Shown here: positions 45,097 to 54,190 of the stretch, one piece after another
Numbering within the stretch: the first letter of the stretch is position 1
Layout of the letters: each line of letters opens with the position of its first letter
From: Stachybotrys elegans
Lineage: Eukaryota > Ascomycota > Sordariomycetes > Hypocreales > Stachybotryaceae
Direction: 5' to 3'
Assembly (NCBI GenBank): GCA_020746835.1
Contig: JAGPNK010000006.1
Span: 1,302,001-1,366,000, forward strand
Length of the DNA stretch: 64,000 bases
Notes under the pieces: model-generated
Told to the model about the DNA's origin: nothing
The model's database searches: none
Seen by the model: only the letters and a program-made list of their open reading frames with translations
Program-made: the position numbers and the translations under genes

Positions 45097-46364
45097 GGAG
45101 CTTATCTGGGATGTGTCAGATGTCGGAGGGCCAGCAGCCGAGAATGCTAGGGGGCAGACGAGGAGCCCTTGGTCATGATGTTGGATTTATTCTAGGGCGG
45201 TCGATGCGGATATGGAGAGAGCAAGATTGTGTCTAAGGAGAGGAGCGGCAGCAAGATGGAGTATGCTTGCGCGATATAGAGCATACAAACGCACTTCCAG
45301 TGACCAAAAACATGATGGGCTGCGAAAGAAGATGGGAGAGAAGCCCTCCCCCTAGATCAAGTGACAAGAAAGGTCGCTGGATATCGGTCGGCGGGGGAGG
45401 GGAGAACGACATCATCATGGCGGCTGAGCAGACATGATATCCAACGATATTGCCTCTGGCAACAACATAGAAAACAAACACCGGTCAAGTGTGCCAGAAG
45501 GACTGACAAAGGCTTTCAAAGAGCGTCGTGCTCACAGACGGCTCGAGGTATGTTTGATACATCAGCATGGGGCTTACGACACTGACTGACAGTCGATACA
45601 GCCGAATACATGGACAAGGGACTGACTCCCCAGGGCGTCGGGGGTGAACCCATGCATTTTCATTCCCTTCCGTCCCTCCTCATGCTCCAGTCTCAGCACC
45701 TGGAAAAGCTCCGAGCTCCAAAGCTCATACAGCGCTGCTTGCATGGTGTCCAATCCCGTCACCCGGAATCATCCCCAGGTCACGACAGCGGATCCTGGGA
45801 ATCGAAGGACTTTTCCAGATGATCTTTCTTGCCTCTGTCCGCAAGAATATCGACTCAGTCTGGGCCCCTCTTATGCCACGGGCGGGAGGTGACAGCATTG
45901 AATGGCCGCCTCTCTGTTCCCACATCTCCCTCAATGAATATCACAAGGTAGAGGATCTTGTCGCCGATCCTGGATCTCTCTCTCATCGCGGCCCATGCCA
46001 CGCGTGCAGAGCGCATGCGCCTGCGGAACAACAAGAGACAGAAGCGAGCCACTGTCAGGAAGAGACTCTATCTCAAGCGCGGGTGCGCCAAACCACAGAG
46101 ACAACAGTAAGTTGCAGAGGCTCGGCCTCGACTTTGCAACAGTCATGCTGGGATGGAGTTGGGTCCGGTTGATGTCTCTGGTCCCCGGCAAGCCAAAAGG
46201 CCGATGGTGGTGGATGATGGAAATTTCTCACATTACCTGTGAAGCATGTTAGTCGATATGAGAAGAGGGTTGTCCCCATGCGTGAGACCTATCGAGCCGA
46301 GACGGTCTTGGTCATGATGTCGGATTCATGATACACAATAGATGAACGACTCTCAACAATCACT
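45097..46364. other. Intergenic, no gene seen
   Basis: About 1.27 kb from the repeat-protein stop to tRNA-Ala. Several short open frames overlap on both strands, none with a family signature or plausible splice partner. Confidence 0.5.
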
Positions 46365-46461
46365 GGGCGCATGGTTTAGTGGTATAATACTCCCTTAGCA
46401 TGTTCGAAGCAATTCGACAACTAATTGGGAGTGGTCCTGGGTTCGATTCCCAGTGTGTCCA
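46365..46461 (+). tRNA. tRNA-Ala (AGC) with 25-nt intron
   Basis: Acceptor stem GGGCGCA/TGTGTCC with discriminator A. The anticodon stem is CTCCC/GGGAG. The loop TTAGCA-T gives anticodon AGC, interrupted after position 37 by an intron at about 46401-46425. Intron bases CTAA can pair with the TTAG of the anticodon region, the usual anticodon-intron helix. T-arm CTGGG-TTCGATT-CCCAG. A T5 terminator follows at 46464. Confidence 0.92.
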
Positions 46462-46783
46462 ATTTTTGCCAATCCGCTCCATCTCCTTTGGCCCGGACGA
46501 GTGCGGATCTGGTGGGCTCTTTTTGCTGGGAAAGCTGGTTGTCATGGCGTGGTTGTTGTGCGTTGCTTGGACAGGCAGTCGGCGGGCAGCTGAATCACCG
46601 GAATTGCTGGAGTGGGTAGAAATTCTGCATGGACAAGCAGCACCCTATCAGTATTTGCTTTGCTATTTTGTGGGCAGTTTTCCAATCATAATGGATGCGC
46701 AAGAGTACATCTGTCTCCAGTCTCTCGACGAGCTGGAATCGTGGCTTTTATTGTACAAAACCATCTATATCATTATACAGAGA

Positions 46784-48261
46784 CTACCTGCTCTTCAGCT
46801 TCATCCAACCACTCGTTCCACTACGGGTGGGCTCCGGACCAGTCGACGATTTGGCCACACTGGGTATTTCCTTGGCATCGCCCGGTGTGCTCTCACGCGT
46901 TTCCTCCACCTTCCACTCGTCATCTTCGAGTATCTCCCAGTCAGGGGCCGGTGCGTCGCCCAGCAGCTTCTTCTTCAACCTGTCCGCAAGCTTCATTGGG
47001 CCCGGGAGCTTAAAAGACCGGATAAGCTCGGTGCCCTCGGCGCCTCCGAGGAACCGATGCATGGTCCCGTGTGAGTAGTGCCCGATGCAAGACTGGGGCG
47101 CATCGGGATCCTGCTGCTCGGCTTGGGCCGTCTTGCCAGAGCCGTTACTACCGGGTGAGTCGTCCTTGTTGGAGGACCGTTGGTTGATGAGAAGGTTGTA
47201 TAGATTTCGACCCATGTTGCAGATATCATCAAATGAAGTCTTCTCGCCCACACTGATTCCTTGTGAGGAGCATAGCCAGGCGATGTCGTAGGCTAACAGC
47301 GTGACTCCTTCAATGAAGTAAGAATACGTCGTAGGGTCCTCCTTTGAAAGCTGCGGAAGCGGTTTGTCGACAAAGAGAGGCCGTGGGCGCGGAACATGCC
47401 TCGTGTCCGAACTTCTTGCCTCTACTGGCAATATCGAGCCTGGCGTGTTTGGGAAAGTAACCTCTGCGTGCTTGTAGGAGCCAGCCAGATTGAAGATGGT
47501 GGGACGTGGGTAGTCGCGGTGAGGGAGGGTGATCTCAGCAGGCAGCCTGATAGCGAGGTAATGGGAAGCCAGCATCAGAATGTGTGCAATGTGGCTCAGC
47601 GAGGTCGAAATGACTTCTGGCGAGATGTCTGGGGCTTGTTAGCACATGTGCCGCGGCTCAGCAGAGGTTCATACGTACTATTCATGCCACTCAAGTCCAC
47701 GACGGGAAGCTTGCCAAGGTAATATTCGTAGCGGCCGTTTGGGCTGCTTTGGAAACGCTCCAGGCCATACAGCATGGCGGCTTCGGCGCACAAGAAGGAG
47801 CGCGTTCTAGCCATGTCTTCCTCGCTCTCTGCCCAGCGGTAGATAGTCACCTGCGTCGACTTCTCGACCTCCTTCTGCTGCCTGGCCCTGCGATCGGCCA
47901 GGCCCTGTGAGACGGCCGTCAGGTCCAGCCTGCGCCGGGCGATGGCCGCTTTCCTCGCCTGGATCTCAGCTCTGGCAGCCTCCATGTCTTCACGGAGCTT
48001 GGCTGCGACAGCCATGATCTTTTCCGTCTGGTCCTGCGCCATCTTGCGCTCTGCCAGAGCCGCGGCGACGGTCTCGCTGGCAGGCCGGGCCGCTGCATCT
48101 TCCAACATGGTGTTGATTTTGGTCTGGAGCCCGTCATTCTCAAGCAGGATTTCCAGGTTCCTCATTCGGCCCATGTATATCCGGTTGCGGGCATCAACAG
48201 CGCAGAGGAAGGGGAGGCGCTGTGCATCGTGGCCACGGTGACATATGTCGCACTCCATCAT
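46784..48261 (-). CDS. ATG14: Autophagy protein Atg14
   Basis: Subunit that targets Vps34 PI3-kinase complex I to the phagophore assembly site. Two minus-strand exons, 47679-48261 and 46784-47628, joined by a 50-bp intron (GTACGT donor, GTGCTAAC branch); 475 aa. The N-terminus is a short Cys-rich head (MECDICHRGHDAQRLPFLC), then coiled coils (about residues 38-135) and an ordered block (FLCAEAAMLYGLERF, YYLGKLPVVDLSGMN). The spliced junction continues as NISPEVISTSLSHIAHIL. Later blocks (YLAIRLPAEITLPH, YSYFIEGVTLLAYDIAWLC) match the fungal Atg14/UVRAG-like fold. The C-terminus has DWEILEDDEWKVEE and ends GWMKLKSR. Atg6, its partner, is at 57462-58987. Confidence 0.88.
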
Positions 48262-48915
48262 GGCGAGCTCGGCGCAATGGCGCTTCGGGGCGATGAGATT
48301 AGCTGTGGGAGATGCCAGACATGAAGGTTGAAGTGCTGCAAAATGCCCGGATCGCAGGCTATTATATGGTGGTTCTTTTTAAGTTTGAGAAGATGGAAGC
48401 TTCGGTTTCCAGGTGAACTAGTGAGACATGTAGTATGTAGTATGTAGGTTTGAGGCACGACTCTGCCTCTATAACCTGGTATGACCTCAGTAAGAATGAC
48501 GAGAGTCATGGAGGTCACGGGGCTTGAGGCTGCACACTGCACATGGCCCAGTGAATTAGTCCTAGGTCGGTTCTGTACTACAGTGGGGGCATTCCAGGTA
48601 CAGGCAACCTTCAGGTCCTGCCTGGGGCGATGTGGATACCTCCTTCATCCAATCCATTCTTCCCTTACCGCCTGAACCATTCACTTGAGGCAGGAGCCCA
48701 CCCTAGACCTTTAAACAACAACCACTCGAATCTGCAGGACCAGGTCTTTGGGCATCAACCCCGGATTTTTATGTCAAGCATAAGAGCAAAGTCACACCTA
48801 ATTGCATTTTCCCCTTGGTCTTACCCCATAGACGGCGAGTATTTCTACCAGGTCCGGCTCTGTGAATTGAACATTGACAATATAGTCTACGTATTGTCAA
48901 CCTGTTCTGCTGGTC
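48262..48915. other. Divergent promoter spacer
   Basis: 0.65 kb between ATG14 (minus) and the small coiled-coil gene (plus). It includes TAGTATGTAGTATGTAGG near 48430 and no gene. Confidence 0.5.
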
Positions 48916-49503
48916 ATGGCTTCTCCAACAAAACCTCAGATGGGACGCGACGTTCCCAAGACGCAGGAGATCCGAGGCGCTGCGCTCACTAATGGTGATG
49001 CGGCCAGAGCTGAGGCTGGGAAGCGTCTTCATTCAGACACAAAGACACCCGAGCCTCGACCAGACCAGCAAACTGCCGTGGCCAACACGCCGAGCACGCC
49101 TGGAACACTTGCTCCATTTGACTGGAGCGACTTCGAGGCCCGATATGAGCGCGCTCTCCTGGAAGCAGACGAGCAGGAGAAGAACATACTTCGCGAAGCC
49201 GAGGGCCTTGCCAAGGTATGTGCCGTCCAGCATGTCAACGGACCAGTGCTCATTCAGGCCCTCAGTACTTCCAAACGTGGGCCTCTGCCGCCTCGTCCCA
49301 CGACGATGAACGGGCCATCAAGCGCCTACAGACGCAGCAACGCTACGTGAACCTGTCGGAAGAGAAGACGGCGCAGAAGCAGCAGCACTGTAAGTGCAGC
49401 AGCGAGTACGTCTCCAACGTGGAGATGATGCTGATTTGTGTGCGCAGACGAGGAGGTGGTACGCGCATTTGAGAGTGCTCTGGCGCTGCTTCGGTCTAGA
49501 TGA
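48916..49503 (+). CDS. Small coiled-coil protein, unknown function
   Basis: Three exons: 48916-49215, 49266-49389 and 49448-49503; 159 aa in frame. Introns are 50 bp (GTATGT...CTCAG) and 58 bp (GTAAGT...GCGCAG). The N-terminal 65 residues are polar and disordered. The C-terminal part is ordered and helical: FDWSDFEARYERALLEADEQ, then, across introns, YFQTWASAASSHDDERAIKR, QRYVNLSEEK and YEEVVRAFESALALL. The protein-like run across both junctions supports the splicing. I recognise no named family. Confidence 0.82.
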
Positions 49504-49978
49504 TGATATGATGATGATGATTATGCGACGACAATGTAGTTTCATGTTTCTTGTAGCAGCAGGACTGCGAAACCAAATATACCCATTATGTTGACCATGG
49601 CCTAGTGGTGTACTGGCCAGGCGCAGATTGAATGGAATTCCCAAGACTACTCTCCATCACCGTAGAGGCACAAATCTACGTAAAAGGACTGGAATATCGG
49701 CTAAGTACTTAGATCTAAAACCTGCTTCGTCAAGCCGTTTGTCGAAACAGCCATCCTGTAGACGTAGGACGACCAGCTCCAACGCTCTATCAACAAAAGC
49801 TCATCCATAATACGCCATTGCCATTAAAGAGACAAAGCGAATAGAAACCACTCATATTCGACCTTTCCTGGAATGTCGTGGTACTCTACCTCGCAACCTC
49901 TCGATACAGCCACAGCCAAATCTCTAAGCACAACTGGGGATATATACCAAACTATTACTACCATCAGCATCAAACAAC
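49504..49978. other. Spacer, no gene seen
   Basis: About 0.48 kb. ATGATGATG-type sequence near 49500-49525 is non-coding. A TGGCCTAGTGGTGTACTGGCC segment at 49598-49618 resembles part of a tRNA D-arm but has no cloverleaf. Confidence 0.5.
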
Positions 49979-50051
49979 GCGGGTTTAGCTCAGTTGGGAG
50001 AGCGTAGCACTGAAGATGCTAAGGTCGTGTGTTCGATCCACACAAACCGCA
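49979..50051 (+). tRNA. tRNA-Phe (GAA), intronless
   Basis: 73-nt cloverleaf: acceptor GCGGGTT/AAACCGC with discriminator A, D-arm GCTC/GAGC, anticodon stem TAGCA/TGCTA with loop CTGAAGA (anticodon GAA), T-arm GTGTG/CACAC. There is no intron. A short T-rich tract downstream (TTTCTTTTT) fits a Pol III terminator. Confidence 0.95.
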
Positions 50052-50261
50052 AACCCTTTCTTTTTGCATCTGGGTGCGCTGATCCTCTTTTTGGCTTTGT
50101 GAATCCTTGCTAGCCACAACCAGCACCTAAGGCAACCTTACTAGGTAGGTCCAGTTTTCTTCACGTACGTCGCGTGAGAGTTCCTTTTTCGATCCTAACA
50201 TCACATCGCTCCATCGCCAGTTCGCCAATGCGACGCCCGCCTTGAAAGCTGCCTCGTAACG

Positions 50262-50828
50262 ATGGCGACATCGAAGTCCAACAGCAATGCTGCCATCGTT
50301 CCCCGAATCTCACCGGTACGTACTGCCGGCTTCTTTCCGTCAATACAGGGCTGACAGGTACAGGAAGAGCTCGTCTCGTTCCAGCAAGCTCACTTCTCGT
50401 CTATGGCCCTAGCTCGCTTCGAGAATGAATTTATGAACCTGGATGCATCGCAACAGTATCCCCATGATCCTCCCGCCGAGGAGTGGAACGACGATGGACT
50501 TGGGTATTATCCGGATGGGGTGAAACGCACCTTGACGGACGAGCAAATCGAAATCTTCCGTCATTCGGAACTCAAGGCTCTCCGACGGGCCCGAGAACGT
50601 TCGAAATCTGCAGCTGCTGCAGGAAGTGCTGCCACAGATAGCGAGGAGCACCATGACGATGATGCGGCTCTTACGACATGTTCTAATGAACAGTTCCATT
50701 CTGGGCCCGACAAGAAAAAGAAGAAGAAGAAGGCCCCAAAGCGCCCTAGGCCTGAGCCGAAACCCGATCTACGAAAGCGGACATGGGATGTAGTAGACGC
50801 AGGACTGGACACGCTGGACTACGATTAG
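50262..50828 (+). CDS. Small protein with Lys-rich tail, conserved fungal style, unknown function
   Basis: Two exons, 50262-50315 and 50364-50828, joined by a 48-bp intron (GTACGT donor, CTGAC branch, TACAG acceptor); 172 aa. An ordered first half (EELVSFQQAHF, LARFENEFMNL, ending GVKRTLTDEQIEIFRHSELKAL) is followed by an Ala/Ser/Asp-rich stretch, a run of seven lysines (near 50715), a possible nuclear localisation signal (KKAPKRPRPEPKPD) and a C-terminus WDVVDAGLDTLDYD. The layout resembles small uncharacterised fungal proteins annotated as DUF3807; I hold that family name loosely. Confidence 0.82.
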
Positions 50829-51956
50829 TCCACAGACGAAAGCCAAGGGAATTAGTAATGGGCTTGCTCCTGGTTGCGAGTCCATATGCCAATGTGCAGG
50901 GCCGATTGGAAACCCCAAATCCAACAGCATGATGGCGAGAATGACGCGGTAAGTCCCGAGCACTCTGCTTTGCCTACGTCACACCCATACGCATGCATGA
51001 TGAAAAAGTTGTCATCCTTATTCGGAACACAGTGGGAGATGTAGGAACCATTGGCTCTGCTGATGGGGATGATCTACCCGCGGTGGCATGGCGACCATAA
51101 TCTTCTCTCTGAAACATGCCTTTGGGTTTATTTCTCACCTTTTACCGTTCGCACCAGCCTGCTAGGACGTCACTGACTAGGAGTTCAGTTCTGCCAGAGA
51201 AGCAACTCAAGCGTGGGAATGGTGGTTGGGTATGGGTGTGGTCGGACTTTGGTGCACGAATGACGGAACGCGAAGACGATTTCGAGGAATTCGGCAAACA
51301 TACCAGGATAGGTCAATAGAACAGGAAAGGTGGGTTTTGGAGGCTGGTTGCTTTCTTGTTTATTGCAGTTAGGAGCTCCGTACCTGGTGCTGGATTCCTA
51401 ATTGTGACCCTGGATGACATGGAAGCCCAAGACTGTTGGCAGCCTTGCCTGAATGAGCCAAGCGCTGTACTGCACCGCATTCTCTAACCTCCCCGGAAAC
51501 ACATGATCAGGTGGGTAGTTAAGTAGTACATACATACTATATAAGGATCATTCCGTAAATCACCTTTTTGATTCTGACTGATGTTCGTCTGCATCTGGCC
51601 AAGGTGATCTAGAACCAGAAGGCTAGGGGCCGACAAGGGAGCATCCCACCAACACCCAGCCATTCATCTCCACCCGCCACCTTTTCCTTCTCCACTCCCG
51701 CCTGTCTTAGTCACGGGCTGCCCGACCGATACCAGACCTGGTGGCTGTATCCATCAGGTACGCACCAAGCGACCATTGTCTTCTTCGTCCAGACGCACCA
51801 CACAACCCAGCGTCCCCCGACGATCGCTCCGCCCTCGCCGGCAGCAACCTCCCTCGCTCGCCATCCCACGCGACCCGCGTCGCTCGCATCGCCAGACTTC
51901 CTATTCCTCGTCATCCTCTAGTCGACGTCGCGTGCCTGCGACAGAAATCCGTCATC
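50829..51956. other. Intergenic and CK2 5' leader, no gene seen
   Basis: 1.1 kb upstream of the CK2 start. It holds TATATAAGGATC near 51538, a GTAGTTAAGTAGTAC stretch near 51514, and a C/T-rich zone from 51640 that looks like a 5' leader. No coding frame of substance. Confidence 0.55.
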
Positions 51957-53404
51957 ATGGCGCGGGTCTACGCCGATGTCAACCAGAATATGCCCCGCAC
52001 CTACTGGGACTACGACAGTGTTAATATCAGTGTGTTGCCCTGCCTCTCGCTCCCTTCTGGCGTCGTGGCCGCCGCTGCTTCCGCCGTGGATGCACGCGGC
52101 CAGGCGGTTGGCTTTCACGCTGTTTAATTTTTCTCGTCCTTGCTGACCGGTGTTTGTCTTTTCTCTGCGCAGGCTGGGGCGTTCTGGAGAACTACGAGGT
52201 CGTTCGCAAGATTGGTTAGTGACAAGCTTTTCATTATCCCCCACGATGCGGATGGCACGTTGTGCGTCATCAACCCTAGAGAGCGTACCTGCTAACATTT
52301 CTCGATTCAATTAGGCCGTGGAAAATACTCCGAAGTATTCGAAGGCATCAACATCGTTAACTATCAAAAATGCGTCGTCAAGGTCCTCAAGCCTGTCAAG
52401 AAGAAGAAGATTAAGCGAGAGATCAAGATCTTGCAGAACCTTGCCGGAGGTCCCAACGTTGTCGCCTTGCTCGATGTTGTTAGAGACTCGCAGGTACGCC
52501 GGCTTACATTGCCGTCCTCTATCTTGGACCCGTGGTCCTTCGAACCCATACTGACTTGACCTCGGGCATCAGAGCAAGACGCCTTCCCTGATCTTCGAGT
52601 ATGTCAACAACACCGACTTCCGGAGCTTATACCCCAAGTTCAACGACCTTGATGTCCGGTTCTACATCCACGAGCTGCTCAAGGCTCTTGATTTCTGCCA
52701 CAGCAAAGGCATCATGCATCGCGACGTCAAGCCTCATAACGTTATGATCGATCATGAGAATCGAAAGGTAAGCCTTCCCGTTTGCATCTTGGACTTGCGC
52801 TGACCGTATCCAGTTGCGCCTCATCGATTGGGGACTTGCTGAATTCTACCACCCTGGCACGGAGTACAACGTCAGGGTGGCCTCTCGCTATTTCAAGGGA
52901 CCCGAGCTCCTGGTTGATTTCCAGGAATACGATTACAGTCTCGATATGTGGAGTCTGGGAGCCATGTTCGCTTCCATGATCTTCCGCAAGGAACCCTTCT
53001 TCCACGGCAACAGCAACTCTGACCAACTTGTCAAGATTGCAAAGGTCCTGGGAACAGATGACCTCTTTGACTATCTGGACAAGTATGAGATCGAGCTGGA
53101 CGCACAGTACGATGATATCCTTGGCCGATTCCAGAAGAAGCCCTGGCATAGCTTCGTCACGTCTGAGAATCAGCGTTTTGTCTCTAATGAGGCTATCGAT
53201 TTCCTTGACAAGCTGCTTCGCTACGACCACCAGGTGGGTGCCATCTCTCGCCGCATCTACCGTGTTTCTCATTTGCTGACCCATTCGTAGGAACGCTTGA
53301 CTGCCAAGGAGGCTCAGGCACACCCCTACTTCGACCCTGTGCGTGACCCTGAAGTCTTCCAACAGCATTTGGCTAGTGCCAACGGAGCATCCAACAAGGC
53401 TTGA
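51957..53404 (+). CDS. CKA1: Casein kinase 2 alpha, catalytic subunit
   Basis: Acidophilic Ser/Thr kinase of nucleus and cytoplasm. Six exons: 51957-52029, 52173-52214, 52315-52493, 52573-52767, 52814-53233 and 53291-53404; the total is 340 aa. The Gly-rich loop [11 protein letters not shown] spans intron 2. The catalytic Lys is in CVVKVLK, followed by the CK2-specific basic cluster [15 protein letters not shown]. The catalytic loop is HRDVKPHN. The magnesium motif is DWG instead of DFG, a CK2 hallmark. Then come [11 protein letters not shown] and the alpha-C-terminal [15 protein letters not shown]. All introns obey GT...AG. Confidence 0.97.
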
Positions 53405-54190
53405 TGACCAATCCATATCATCCACAGACGTTCCGCATCTTGGCCGTCCTCTTCTCATGATACCCCCGTTCTCTACTCTCAAACCCCCAATGGCCTTCGT
53501 TTTCATGCGATACCCAAAGGACTCTGCTGCTGCCGCCAAAATCCTGGCCCAGTCGTCGAGCTGATGGTACCGGCTGCTGCGCACCACGTTTATCGAGCGA
53601 CCATTCCCCCCCTGCGACGCTTGGATTCAGTATAGAGACGGGGAGATGGGGTTGACCCGGATTGGGATCATGATTTCATGGTTATGTGTAAAGATTTGAC
53701 TGCGGCAATCATGAATATTGGCGAAACCGGGCGGATTGGCGTCCCTTCAGTATTAACTCTGGGCTCAAAGAAACATGCATCATCTCTTTCGCATTTCTGG
53801 CCTTGATACCATTTGGCTCGGAGCGGAACCAGGGCGTAGGGGTGCTTCGGTTGGAAAACACCACAATGACCCACGGGGGCGTTCCGGAGGATCATGGAAA
53901 AACCAGCGGCAATAGGAGGAATACGAGGGCAGCGCACGAGTATTTATTCCCAACCCCCCCTTGATTTAATTATTTTCAAGCTCAGTACTGTCACGACGCA
54001 CTTTACACCATAGCTCTACATCGCATCACATTGCATCACGCCCAAGGTTTACTGAATAATTTTCTTTTTCCACCAACGCAAACTGCCCTTTTATGCTGAA
54101 TCTGCTCAAGTGAGGTCTTTCGTGCTGCATTGCGTCTCTTAAACACCAAGATATATATATTATCTATCCTCATAAATTGCGTCCCTCTAC
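53405..54190. other. Convergent 3' spacer, no gene seen
   Basis: 0.79 kb between the converging CK2 and SCM3 genes. It includes an A/T-rich stretch near 53965 and ATATATATATT near 54151. Presumably both 3' UTRs. Confidence 0.55.

Noticed and set aside
49598..49618. tRNA-like D-arm fragment
   Set aside because: No acceptor, anticodon or T stem can be paired with it.
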